Shown: one piece after another, positions 52,459 through 61,195 of the stretch
Numbering within the stretch: position 1 is the stretch's first letter
Layout of the letters: the number at the start of each line of letters is the position of its first letter
Origin: Tumebacillus algifaecis
GTDB lineage: Bacteria; Bacillota; Bacilli; Tumebacillales; Tumebacillaceae
Length of the DNA stretch: 64,000 bases
Reading direction: 5' to 3'
Assembly: GCF_002243515.1 (NCBI RefSeq)
Contig: NZ_CP022657.1
Span: 2,905,001-2,969,000 of the forward strand
Notes under the pieces: model-generated
Databases searched by the model: none
Seen by the model: the letters and a program-made list of their open reading frames with translations, nothing else
Told to the model about the DNA's origin: nothing
Program-made: the position numbers and the translations under genes

Positions 52459-54138
52459 TTACTCTACAGAGAAAATATAGGAGTAGAGCGGTTGACCACC
52501 AGAATGCAGTTCAAACTCACAGTGATCAAATTGATTTTGTGCCTCTTCGAGCAATTTCCCCGCCTGCTCGATGGTCACATCTTCACCAAAGAAGACGGTT
52601 ACGACTTCGCTGTCCTCATCTATCATTTTCTCAAGCAACTCGATTGCCGTCAAATCCAATTCTTTACCAAGTGTGACAACTTTCCCTTCTTGCATGCCCA
52701 TGAAATCGCCTTCTTTGATTTCGAGGTCTTGGTAGTTGGAATCGCGCACCGCTTGGGTGATCTGGCCCGATTTCACTCGAGAGATGCCACCGCGCATGTT
52801 CTCCACGTTCGCTGTAAGATCAGCGCCCGCATCGAACGAAATCGCTGCTGCAATCCCTTGCGGAATCGATTTTGTCGGAATGACCGTCACTTGATCACCG
52901 AGCACCGTCTTCGCCTGTTCCGCAGCCATGATGATATTCGAGTTGTTCGGCAGAATGAATACATGTTCTGCGTGAAGCGCTTTCACGGAGTTCACAATAT
53001 CTTCCGTGCTCGGATTCATCGTTTGACCACCTTGGATGATGCCTTCTGCACCTAAAGACTTGAACACTTCGGTCAAGCCGTCGCCAACCGTCACAGTAAC
53101 GATCGCATATTGCTTTTTCGGAGCTTCCGATTTCGCAAGGTTTGCCGCTCCGGTATTTGCGACAGTTGTATCTCCTGCATCCATTTTCAAGTCGTGATGC
53201 TGTTCGGTCATGTTGTCAATCTTGATACGAGTCAATTCACCATATTCCATCGCTTTGTTCAACACGTTGCCTGGCTGAAGAGCATGGATATGGATCTTGA
53301 CGATATCATCGGCCGCCACGACGAGCAGCGAGTCGCCAAGCGGAATCAAGGCATCGCGAACTGCCAGTTCTGTCGCTTTTTCATCATCGGCCGCTTCAGA
53401 CAGACGGATGATAAACTCCGTACAATATCCATATTCAGTCTCACCGTCACCGTGTGCAGCCGCAGGTGTCATCACTTTCGCTGGTGCTTGTCCAACCGGA
53501 GTCGTATCGATCGCAACGCTTTCACCTTTGATCGCCGCAAGCCAGCCGCGGTAGATGCAAACCAGACCTTGACCGCCCGAATCGACGACGCCCGCCTGAC
53601 GAAGTACCGGTAACAGATCGGGCGTGCGTTCCAATGAACGCTCCGCTTCGGAAAGCACCGCTTCCATGACCGATTGAATCGTTGCATGTTTGGCTTTTGC
53701 AGCCTGTTGCGCCGCTTGAGCCGCATCTTTCGATACGGTGAGAATCGTGCCTTCCACTGGCTTTACCACCGCAGAATAAGCAGTGGTCACACCATTCTGA
53801 AATGCTTCAGCAAAGTCTTTCGGATCGACTTCTGTCTTTTTCGCCACACCTTTGGCAAAGCCGCGGAACAGCTGTGACAAAATGACGCCCGAGTTGCCGC
53901 GAGCCCCCATGAGCAGCCCTGTCGATACCGCTTCTGCCACACGGTACAGCGGCGCGTCTATGTATCGCTTTAATTCATTGACACCGGATGTCATCGACAA
54001 ACTCATGTTCGTTCCTGTGTCACCGTCTGGCACCGGAAATACATTCAGCGCGTTTACCCGGTCCTTACTCTGTTCCAAGCTCGTATGTCCTTGTAAGACC
54101 ATTTGCACGAACAAAGATCCGTTTAAGACCTGCATCAT
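52459..54138 (-). CDS. yloV: DAK2-domain protein YloV (FakA-like)
   Basis: A 559-residue dihydroxyacetone-kinase-fold protein: LNVFPVPDGDTGTNMSLS (about 29-46) carries the Asp metal/ATP ligands. The C-terminal half resembles the DegV-interacting and fatty acid kinase A partner domain. In Firmicutes FakA phosphorylates fatty acids bound to FakB (knowledge); no fakB gene is here. yloU precedes it, 18 bases away. Confidence 0.95.
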   Translation of the reverse strand: MMQVLNGSLFVQMVLQGHTSLEQSKDRVNALNVFPVPDGDTGTNMSLSMTSGVNELKRYIDAPLYRVAEAVSTGLLMGARGNSGVILSQLFRGFAKGVAKKTEVDPKDFAEAFQNGVTTAYSAVVKPVEGTILTVSKDAAQAAQQAAKAKHATIQSVMEAVLSEAERSLERTPDLLPVLRQAGVVDSGGQGLVCIYRGWLAAIKGESVAIDTTPVGQAPAKVMTPAAAHGDGETEYGYCTEFIIRLSEAADDEKATELAVRDALIPLGDSLLVVAADDIVKIHIHALQPGNVLNKAMEYGELTRIKIDNMTEQHHDLKMDAGDTTVANTGAANLAKSEAPKKQYAIVTVTVGDGLTEVFKSLGAEGIIQGGQTMNPSTEDIVNSVKALHAEHVFILPNNSNIIMAAEQAKTVLGDQVTVIPTKSIPQGIAAAISFDAGADLTANVENMRGGISRVKSGQITQAVRDSNYQDLEIKEGDFMGMQEGKVVTLGKELDLTAIELLEKMIDEDSEVVTVFFGEDVTIEQAGKLLEEAQNQFDHCEFELHSGGQPLYSYIFSVE

Positions 54139-54156
54139 GTAAATGGAAACCTCCTT

Positions 54157-54522
54157 TTACCTCTCCACGGTCACGCGAACGCCTTGGACGATCACATTGA
54201 CCTGTTCTACTTTCAGACCCAAATTGTGCTCAAGTGTGTATTTCACCTTATCCATGACATTGTGTGCGACTTCCGAAATTCTTGTTCCGTAGCTTACGAT
54301 AATATACATATCTACGACCACATCGTCATTCTGAATACGAACATCGACCCCTCGGGCCATATTTTCCCGACCGAGCAGTTCACTGATGCTGTCTTTGACC
54401 TGTTTGCGAGACGCCATGCCGACGAGACCGTAGCAATCCAGAGCTGAATACCCCGCTACTGTGGCAATCACGTTCTCATCGAAGGTAATCGTTCCAAGTT
54501 CGTTGCGAATGTCTTTTGGCAT
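54157..54522 (-). CDS. yloU: Asp23/Gls24 family protein YloU
   Basis: A 120-residue cytosolic alkaline-shock/Gls24-like protein with DVVVDMYIIVSYGTRISEVAHNVMDKVKYTLE. ATG 54522 follows AGGAGGTG; the open frame extends 32 codons further without support. It pairs with yloV as in Bacillus. Confidence 0.95.
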   Translation of the reverse strand: MPKDIRNELGTITFDENVIATVAGYSALDCYGLVGMASRKQVKDSISELLGRENMARGVDVRIQNDDVVVDMYIIVSYGTRISEVAHNVMDKVKYTLEHNLGLKVEQVNVIVQGVRVTVER

Positions 54523-54562
54523 GATGACACACACCTCCTGTAAATCTCGAACGTAGCACCAA

Positions 54563-54596
54563 CAGTTTACTACAGACCACCCTAGAAAGTAAACTG
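54563..54596 (-). repeat. Inverted repeat in the yloU leader
   Basis: CAGTTTAC (54563-54570) and GTAAACTG (54589-54596) with an 18-base loop, 40 bases upstream of the yloU start. Could be a leader hairpin or protein site. Confidence 0.45.
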
Positions 54597-54824
54597 AGGG
54601 TTCTACTGGAATATACAAATAAAATAAAAATTATTTATGAGCCAAGCAGATCCTGCGCACGTGAGCAACTCGGATCAGCAGATGAATGCGGCCTGCCCAA
54701 TTGGCTACCCGGTTCGCAATTCAGATCAGATCCTGTTCGCCAATCCCAAGCGACATGGGCCGCGTACCATCGTGAACCGATCCATCTTGCGCTCAACGCC
54801 GCCCCTTTCCACTTCCCAGTCGCT
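54597..54824. other. Region between yloU and rpmB with no gene
   Basis: An AT-rich stretch near 54610-54640 gives way to a higher-GC piece. A 67-codon frame at 54637 has no ribosome site and is not called. Confidence 0.4.
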
Positions 54825-54937
54825 TTGCTCTCACATGTGAAAAATTACATAATTAGACTGAAAACAGCTCCGACAACTGGTGTCAGTGCATTTCTGACCA
54901 TTGATGCTTGCAAAGTTGGACAACCGTATGATAAGAT
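54825..54937 (+). promoter_or_regulatory. Two candidate promoters for rpmB
   Basis: First, TTGCTC (54825-54830), 17-base spacer, CATAAT (54848-54853). Second, TTGCAA (54908-54913), 18-base spacer, TAAGAT (54932-54937) with an extended TG. The second is closer to the rpmB start (74 bases). Confidence 0.55.
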
Positions 54938-55010
54938 GATTGAGTATTTGCGACCTATCGCTCTTTATGCGATCTGTCTCGGGACTATGTTGTTAAGGAG
55001 GTGCACGCTC

Positions 55011-55202
55011 GTGGCAAAACGTTGCGAAATCTGTGGGAAAGACCCGAAGACCGGGAACCAAGTTTCTCACTCCCATATCTTGACTAAACGTCGTTGGCTC
55101 CCGAACATTCAAAAAGTTCGTGCGAACGTAAACGGTTCTGTAAAACGTATCAATGTTTGCACCCGCTGCCTGAAGGCTGGCAAAGTAAAGCGCGCGATCT
55201 AA
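55011..55202 (+). CDS. rpmB: 50S ribosomal protein L28
   Basis: The 63-residue L28: CEICGKDPKTGNQVSHSHILTKRRWLPNIQKV and CTRCLKAGKV, with two CxxC pairs. GTG 55011 follows AAGGAGGTG. Divergent from yloU and convergent with spoVM, as in Bacillus. Confidence 0.97.
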   Translation: MAKRCEICGKDPKTGNQVSHSHILTKRRWLPNIQKVRANVNGSVKRINVCTRCLKAGKVKRAI

Positions 55203-55220
55203 TCGTCGTCTTTTATAAGC

Positions 55221-55256
55221 AAATAAAAAAGCACCTCTCGAGGTGCTTTTTTATTT
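55221..55256. terminator. Bidirectional terminator between rpmB and spoVM
   Basis: A long stem with A6/T6 flanks around GCACCT-CTCG-AGGTGC serves both genes. Confidence 0.9.
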
Positions 55257-55340
55257 TTATTTCTCCCTCTGAAATGCATTCAACATCGCTTTGACGATTC
55301 CGCCGAGGAAGCGAGGCAACTTTATCGTGTAAAAGCGCAA
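55257..55340 (-). CDS. spoVM: Stage V sporulation protein M
   Basis: A 27-codon gene with the well-known SpoVM pattern: MRFYTIKLPRFLGGIVKAMLNAF, an amphipathic curvature-sensing helix that anchors spore coat assembly to the forespore outer membrane (knowledge). TTG 55340 lies six bases after AAGGAGG. It sits between rpmB and rpe as in B. subtilis. Confidence 0.93.
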   Translation of the reverse strand: MRFYTIKLPRFLGGIVKAMLNAFQREK

Positions 55341-55393
55341 AGTGACCCCTCCTTGCTTGTAGTAGATTCAAGATGCAGCCGTTACAAAAAAAG

Positions 55394-55564
55394 TCAGTTC
55401 TTGAATAGGACCCACCCGATCCAGATCATGAAAAGACCAATCAGGGATACCCACATCTCAGGCGGGAGGAAACGTGCAGTGAGATAGAGACCAAACGACG
55501 CGACTGCGATCCCCACTCCTCGCTTCGCCCCCATTTTCAAACTGCGCCTGCGGTATCCAATCAA
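55394..55564 (-). CDS. Small two-helix-like membrane protein in the spoVM-rpe gap
   Basis: A hydrophobic C-terminal half (GIAVASFGLYLTARFLPPEMWVSLIGLFMIWIGWVLFKN) preceded by a basic segment. Best start is TTG 55564 (56 residues; GGAGAGG 11 bases upstream); ATG 55534 is the alternative. In B. subtilis thiN (yloS) is at this place, so thiN is replaced or lost here. Not recognised. Confidence 0.5.
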   Translation of the reverse strand: MIGYRRRSLKMGAKRGVGIAVASFGLYLTARFLPPEMWVSLIGLFMIWIGWVLFKN

Positions 55565-55658
55565 TGCTGAGCCACCCTCTCCTCGCCCACATGGACGTTC
55601 GCCCATGTTTGACGGTACGGTATCATATATATTCGTATAAGTCCTTTTTGTGCAACGA

Positions 55659-55706
55659 AAAACGGTCACCCACCGCCTGTCGTTACACAGCATAGGAGTG
55701 ACCGTT
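55659..55706 (-). terminator. Terminator after rpe
   Basis: AACGGTCAC (55661-55669) pairs with GTGACCGTT (55698-55706), 28-base loop, followed by TTTTTCG on the minus strand. Confidence 0.6.
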
Positions 55707-55792
55707 TGACCGCCCTCCGATAGTACATCCTATGCCGTAGCAAAGGCTTTAGACGTGAGGACGGGCGTAATTTTTCGTTGTCTTGTGTCCGA

Positions 55793-56449
55793 TTACCCGC
55801 GAATCTGACGGATCGCTTCTGCACGATCTGGCGCGTTGTAGACAGCATTTCCCGCTACTAAGACGTTGGCTCCAGCCTCGCGAACCAGTCGTGCCGTTTC
55901 GGCATTCACACCGCCATCCACTTCGATTTCGACGTGATGCAGATCCATCGCATCCAGCTTGCGCCGCACTTCACTGATTTTTGACAGAACATTCGGAATG
56001 AATTTTTGTCCGCCAAAACCTGGGTTTACGGTCATCAATAGCACCATATCCAACTCGCTCAACACATGTTCGATCAAAGAGACCGGCGTATGCGGATTGA
56101 GTGCGACCGACGCTTTTGCTCCCAACGAACGGATCAGTTGCAACGAGCGGTGGAGATGCTTGGTCGCCTCCACGTGAACGGAGATGATATCTGCTCCTGC
56201 CCGCACAAAGTTGGGGATGTATTGATCGGGATTCTCAATCATCAGATGCACATCGAGCGGCAACTGCGTATGCGGCTTGATCGCTTCGACGACCAGCGGG
56301 CCGATCGTGATGTTCGGCACAAAATGTCCGTCCATCACATCGACATGAATCAGATCCGCTCCTACCTTTTCCACCGAACGAATTTCCTCGCCAAGCTTTG
56401 CAAAATCGGCCGAAAGGATCGACGGCGCCACTTTAATCTCCATGATCAT
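55793..56449 (-). CDS. rpe: Ribulose-phosphate 3-epimerase
   Basis: Pentose-phosphate enzyme. The 218-residue TIM barrel has [23 protein letters not shown] (metal ligands) and [15 protein letters not shown]. The start is ATG 56449 or ATG 56443; GGAGGT precedes both. It is coupled to rsgA. Confidence 0.98.
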   Translation of the reverse strand: MIMEIKVAPSILSADFAKLGEEIRSVEKVGADLIHVDVMDGHFVPNITIGPLVVEAIKPHTQLPLDVHLMIENPDQYIPNFVRAGADIISVHVEATKHLHRSLQLIRSLGAKASVALNPHTPVSLIEHVLSELDMVLLMTVNPGFGGQKFIPNVLSKISEVRRKLDAMDLHHVEIEVDGGVNAETARLVREAGANVLVAGNAVYNAPDRAEAIRQIRG

Positions 56450-57330
56450 TAGTACCTCCGTTCTTTCGCTTCCTTTACTTCTCCCAGAAATTCTAAGTAA
56501 TGCGCATAGCGAGCTGAGCTCATCGTACCTGCTTCCGCTCCGGCCCGCACCGCGCAGCCATCTTCGCTTGCATGCAAGCAGCCGCGGTATTTGCAGTCGT
56601 GGGAAAGCTCCCAGATATCACGGAAACACTGTGCCAAAATCGGCGGTTCCATCCCCGCAAACTCCAGCGTCGCAAACCCTGGCGTATCGATGACAAAAGT
56701 CCCCTCAAAGATGCGAAAAATCTCCGAGTGCCGAGTCGTATGCTTGCCCCGTCCCAGCTTTTGTGAAATTTCACCGATCGTTAAATTCAGCCCTGGAGCT
56801 AACGTGTTGAGCAGTGTGGACTTGCCAACGCCAGAGTTGCCCGCTAGCCCCGACAATTTGCCGGCCAGAAGGTCGTGTACTTGCTCCACACCTTCTCCTG
56901 TAGCGGTCGAAACCCAAGCCGCCTGGTACCCCATCTCGCGGTACGGTTGCAAAAAGCGGTCCGCATCCTGCTTGTCTTGCAAAAGATCTACTTTGGTCAG
57001 CACGATCACAGCAGACAAGCTCTCTCGCTCCACCTGCACCAACATACGGTCGAGCAGCTTCGGATTGAAGTCGGGCTCTCTAACCGAAAATGTCAACACG
57101 CACTGATCAAGGTTAGCTAAAGGGGGACGAACGAGCTCATTTTTGCGTGGCAACAGCTCTTCGACCACGCCTTCCTGCCCACCGATCGCCGTATAGACGA
57201 CACGATCTCCAACCAGCGGGTTGAGTCCCTGTTTCTTGAAGACACCGCGCGCCCGACATTGGCGCACGACATCTCCATCCTGCACGTAATAAAACCCGGA
57301 GATTGCTTTGGTAATGATCCCTTCTGGCAT
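56449..57330 (-). CDS. rsgA: Ribosome small-subunit-dependent GTPase RsgA
   Basis: A circularly permuted GTPase for late 30S assembly. The 293-residue product has an OB fold, [12 protein letters not shown], and a C-terminal zinc site ([14 protein letters not shown]). ATG 57330 follows AAGGAGGAAC. It is between prkC and rpe, the usual place. Confidence 0.97.
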   Translation of the reverse strand: MPEGIITKAISGFYYVQDGDVVRQCRARGVFKKQGLNPLVGDRVVYTAIGGQEGVVEELLPRKNELVRPPLANLDQCVLTFSVREPDFNPKLLDRMLVQVERESLSAVIVLTKVDLLQDKQDADRFLQPYREMGYQAAWVSTATGEGVEQVHDLLAGKLSGLAGNSGVGKSTLLNTLAPGLNLTIGEISQKLGRGKHTTRHSEIFRIFEGTFVIDTPGFATLEFAGMEPPILAQCFRDIWELSHDCKYRGCLHASEDGCAVRAGAEAGTMSSARYAHYLEFLGEVKEAKERRY

Positions 57331-57355
57331 ATGTTCCTCCTTCAGGAATTCGCGA

Positions 57356-59332
57356 TCACTGCTCACCATAGGGGATAGGAATCGTCTTTTCTTCCTTGCC
57401 GTCGATATACACTTTGATGGAAGCGATCTCCCCTGGTTTGACGATCACTTCCACATGGAAGGACTTAGTCGCTTCAATCGTCTCATCGACCACCACCGCG
57501 CTGCCTTGCGCGTCGCTGCGGACGATCTTAACTTTTTTCTTTTGGTCCTCTTCCACAGGTACCTGCACATCGTACGTTTTCTTTTTCGGTTCCTCTTTCA
57601 CGCCCTGTGAGACGACAAGAGAGATCGTCTCGCCCTTCGCGAGCTCTGTGCCCGGCGTATAGGATGGAGAGGTACCGATCACTTTGCCCGCTCCTACATC
57701 ATTGGAGTGTTGCGAGATCACTTCCCCGATTTTAAAGCCGGCTGCGGTCAGTTTCGCTTTGGCTTCGTCCAATTTCAATCCGGATACCTGTGGCACTTTC
57801 GCTTTTTCGATCGCTTTGGCAACGGTCAGCACGATCTTCGTCTCTTTGTCGATCGTCACTCCAGAAGCTGGATTTTGCGACAATACGGTACCCACCGCCG
57901 TCTCTTTCTCTTCACGCTCTTCGAAAGTGACGTTACTGGTGTTGATCCCCGCCTGTTTTAACTTTTCCAGCGCCTTGTCTTTGCTAAGATCGGTGATCGC
58001 AGGCATTTGCATCCGTTCCGGGCCTTTCGAAACGGTCAACGTCACTTCGCGGTTGGCCTTGATCGTTTTGCCACCATATTGGTCTTGGCTGATGACCGTT
58101 CCGGCTGGGTGTTCGTCGCTAGATTCCTCTTCTTTGTTGATGTTATTAATATCAAGCCCCGCATTGAGCAAGGCTTTCACCGCCTCGTCGTACGATTTCC
58201 CGACGACTTCCGGCATCGTCACATCTTTTTCTCCCATGTAATTGGTGACGAGCGTGTAAGCGGTGACCGCCCCCACCCCCAGCAGAAGAAACACTGCGAA
58301 CAGCCAGATGACCGGGCGCCAGAAGTTCTTTTTCTTCTTACCGCCCTCGTTGCCATCGGTGACAGGCAGTTTCCCATCTTCAGGTGCAGAAACGCTGTCT
58401 TCCGTTGGCGACGTGTGACCAGGCGACGCCGTTTTCGCAGTGCGTAGACCGACCGCTGGCAGCTGAATGGTGCTTTGCTCATCAAAAAGCGGTGCGACAA
58501 ACTTGGCAACGTTCGGGTAGAGCAACGCTTTTTCCAAGTCGCGCGACATTTCACGAGCGCTCTGGTAGCGCACGCTCGGATCTTTCGCCAATGATTTTAG
58601 GATGATGTTTTCCACAGACTGTGGCAACGAGGGATTGATCTGACGCGGCTCCACAAAGTGGTCCTGCAGATGCTTGAGCGCCACCGAGATCGGCGTTTCC
58701 CCGGAAAATGGCAATTCGCCGGTCATCATCTCATAGAGTACGACGCCAAGCGAGTAGATGTCCGATTTTACATCGGTGATCCCACCTCTTGCCTGCTCCG
58801 GCGAGAAGTAGTGCACAGACCCTAGCACAGAACCATCCTGGGTGATCGTGTTGGAAGTGATCGCCCGTGCGATCCCAAAGTCGGTCACTTTGACGCGTCC
58901 ATCTTTGCCGATCAGAATGTTATGGGGCTTGATGTCACGGTGGACGATATTATTTTCATGCGCATGTCCCAACGCAGAACAAATCTGTTTGGAGATGTCG
59001 ATCGCTTCCTGTACCGGGAGCGGTGCTCGGTCTTGGATCACTTCTTTCAGCGTCAATCCGTCTACAAACTCCATGACGATATAATACTCATCTCCACCCC
59101 GCCCCACGTCATAGATGTTGACGACGTTCGGATGGGAGAGCGATGCGGCCGCCTGCGCTTCACGGCGAAAACGACGCACAAAATCTTCATCGTTCGAGAA
59201 TTGAGCATGCAGAACTTTGATCGAAACGTTGCGGTTGAGCAAGGTATCCAGTGCGCGGTAGACCACTGCCATGCCCCCGCCGCCGATTCGTTCGATCACT
59301 TCATAACGATCGCCAAGCTTTCGTCCGATCAA
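57356..59332 (-). CDS. prkC: Ser/Thr protein kinase PrkC with PASTA domains
   Basis: A 658-residue membrane kinase: glycine loop IGGGGMA (16-22), Lys39, HRDIKPHN (131-138), DFG (151-153), one membrane helix (about 337-362) and three extracellular PASTA repeats (about 371-575). PrkC senses muropeptides and drives germination in Bacillus (knowledge). TTG start at 59332 overlaps the stp stop codon (TTGA). Confidence 0.97.
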   Translation of the reverse strand: MIGRKLGDRYEVIERIGGGGMAVVYRALDTLLNRNVSIKVLHAQFSNDEDFVRRFRREAQAAASLSHPNVVNIYDVGRGGDEYYIVMEFVDGLTLKEVIQDRAPLPVQEAIDISKQICSALGHAHENNIVHRDIKPHNILIGKDGRVKVTDFGIARAITSNTITQDGSVLGSVHYFSPEQARGGITDVKSDIYSLGVVLYEMMTGELPFSGETPISVALKHLQDHFVEPRQINPSLPQSVENIILKSLAKDPSVRYQSAREMSRDLEKALLYPNVAKFVAPLFDEQSTIQLPAVGLRTAKTASPGHTSPTEDSVSAPEDGKLPVTDGNEGGKKKKNFWRPVIWLFAVFLLLGVGAVTAYTLVTNYMGEKDVTMPEVVGKSYDEAVKALLNAGLDINNINKEEESSDEHPAGTVISQDQYGGKTIKANREVTLTVSKGPERMQMPAITDLSKDKALEKLKQAGINTSNVTFEEREEKETAVGTVLSQNPASGVTIDKETKIVLTVAKAIEKAKVPQVSGLKLDEAKAKLTAAGFKIGEVISQHSNDVGAGKVIGTSPSYTPGTELAKGETISLVVSQGVKEEPKKKTYDVQVPVEEDQKKKVKIVRSDAQGSAVVVDETIEATKSFHVEVIVKPGEIASIKVYIDGKEEKTIPIPYGEQ

Positions 59333-60081
59333 AGTGCGTCACCTCGCTCCGCACGATTTTGTACAGCGACGACGGTGATGTTGTCATGCCCTCCTGCTGC
59401 TAGCGCTTGATCGATCATGGCGTCAACCATCGCTTCCAGCGACAGATCGGCTGCAAAAATCTGAATCATCGCTTCTTCCTTCACCATGTTGGTCAGACCG
59501 TCAGAGCAGATCAACAGGATGTTGCCTTCCCCCCAAGTTCGGTGGTAGAGGTCGGCCTGCACCGTTTCGAAGGAGCCGACCGAACGCGTCACGATGTTGC
59601 GCTGCGGATGGACGCACGCCTCTTCGGCTGTGAGTTGTCCATTTTTGTAAAGCTCGTTGACCAGTGTGTGGTCATCGGTCAACTGCAACAATTCCCCATC
59701 CGCAAACAGGTATGCGCGGCTATCACCGATGTGACCAAGGTAGATCTCCTCCGAATTCAGCAAAGCGGTCACCAAGGTCGTGCCCATCCCGCTCAGTCCT
59801 TCAGAGGTGGAAGCTCGCTCAAAGACGACGCGGTTGGCCAGTTGCATCGCATCGACGATCAAATCGGATGCGTCGTACGACTCAGCACCTCGCAACGCTT
59901 CATTGATATGCGATACTACCGTTTCAATCGCCAGAGAACTGGCCACCTCACCCGCAAGATGGCCGCCCATCCCATCCGCTACAACGGCCACGCCAAATGG
60001 CGTGAGTTCAGCATCGACCGCGTAACTGTCCTCGTTGATCTGACGGACGAGCCCGATATGAGTTCTCGCCGCATAATGCAT
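59329..60081 (-). CDS. stp: PP2C-type protein phosphatase Stp (PrpC)
   Basis: The phosphatase partner of PrkC. GVAVVADGMGGHLAGE, LGHIGDSRAYL and GGHDNITVV with metal-binding Asp residues. The best-spaced start is ATG 60081 (250 residues) behind GAGGTG; ATG 60087 and GTG 60090 are alternatives. It is coupled to prkC by the four-base overlap. Confidence 0.97.
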   Translation of the reverse strand: MHYAARTHIGLVRQINEDSYAVDAELTPFGVAVVADGMGGHLAGEVASSLAIETVVSHINEALRGAESYDASDLIVDAMQLANRVVFERASTSEGLSGMGTTLVTALLNSEEIYLGHIGDSRAYLFADGELLQLTDDHTLVNELYKNGQLTAEEACVHPQRNIVTRSVGSFETVQADLYHRTWGEGNILLICSDGLTNMVKEEAMIQIFAADLSLEAMVDAMIDQALAAGGHDNITVVAVQNRAERGDAL

Positions 60082-60091
60082 CTTCATCACC

Positions 60092-61186
60092 TCAGATTCT
60101 CCCCTGCTCCGCTCGCAGTTGTCCGCAGGCAGCTGCGATGTCGTGTCCTTTTTCCCGGCGAACCGTCGCGTTGACGCCTAGACGGTTCAACTCGTTGACG
60201 AACGCCCGAATCTGATCTTTCGGGGTCCGCGTATAATTGCGCTCCGGCACATAGTTGACCGGAATCAAGTTGACATGGCAGTCGATGTTTGCAAGCAGCC
60301 CGGCCAGCTCGCGCGCATGAGCCAAATCATCATTTTGTCCGCCGACCAACGCGTATTCGAAGGAGATGCGGCGGCCAGTCTGCGCGATGTAATAGCGGCA
60401 CGAATCGAGCAGTTCAGCGATGCCCCAGCGTCTGTTGATCGGCATCAGTGCAGAGCGGATCTCATCGCGGGTTGCATGCAAGGAAATCGCCATCGTGATC
60501 TGCCGTTTCTCATCAGCAAGGCGTTTGATGGCCGGCACAAGACCCGATGTCGAGATGGTGATGTGGCGCGCGCCGATTTTCAGTCCGTTTTGGTCGTTGA
60601 TGGTGTCCACGAACTTCATCACTTCATCATAATTTTCCATCGGCTCGCCCGAGCCCATCAACACGACGGACGACACCCGTTCCGCATCCACTTCGCCATC
60701 GAGAAAACGCTGAACGTTGAGCAATTGCTCGACCACTTCGCCGCCCGACAAGTTGCGAACCAGCCCGCCGAGCGTCGAAGCGCAAAACGTGCAGCCCATC
60801 CGGCAACCGACCTGTGATGAGACGCAAACCGAGTTCCCGTAATCATGGCGCATCAACACCGTTTCAATCGTCGAGCCGTCATACAGCTCCCACAGCCATT
60901 TAATTGTCCCGTCTGTGGAAACTTGGCGCGTCACTTCACGCATCGTGTTGATCGTCGCGAGCTCTTTCAATTGTTCGCGAAATTTTTGCGGGAGGTTGGT
61001 CATCGCATCGATGTCTGTAACTCGGTCTTTGTACAACCAGGTAAAGATCTGCTTGCCGCGAAACTTCGGCTGCCCGATGCTCTGCACCCATTTCTCTAAG
61101 TCTTCGAACTCCATATTTAACAGATGCACTTTTCGATCGGCACCTGCATTCTCTTTTTTGTCATCGATCATTGGGATCGTCTCCAT
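60092..61186 (-). CDS. rlmN: 23S rRNA/tRNA adenine-C2-methyltransferase RlmN
   Basis: Radical-SAM enzyme for A2503 (23S) and A37 (tRNA). CRMGCTFC is the cluster motif (CxxxCxxC); GSGEPMENYDEVM and the C-terminal resolving Cys in IAAACGQL are seen. ATG 61186 is better placed after AGTAGGTG than GTG 61195. About 364 residues. Confidence 0.98.
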   Translation of the reverse strand: METIPMIDDKKENAGADRKVHLLNMEFEDLEKWVQSIGQPKFRGKQIFTWLYKDRVTDIDAMTNLPQKFREQLKELATINTMREVTRQVSTDGTIKWLWELYDGSTIETVLMRHDYGNSVCVSSQVGCRMGCTFCASTLGGLVRNLSGGEVVEQLLNVQRFLDGEVDAERVSSVVLMGSGEPMENYDEVMKFVDTINDQNGLKIGARHITISTSGLVPAIKRLADEKRQITMAISLHATRDEIRSALMPINRRWGIAELLDSCRYYIAQTGRRISFEYALVGGQNDDLAHARELAGLLANIDCHVNLIPVNYVPERNYTRTPKDQIRAFVNELNRLGVNATVRREKGHDIAAACGQLRAEQGRI

Positions 61187-61195
61187 GATGTTCAC

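Noticed and set aside
54637-54840. 67-codon plus-strand frame upstream of rpmB
   Set aside because: No ribosome site; composition is unlike coding regions here and it stops before the rpmB promoters.
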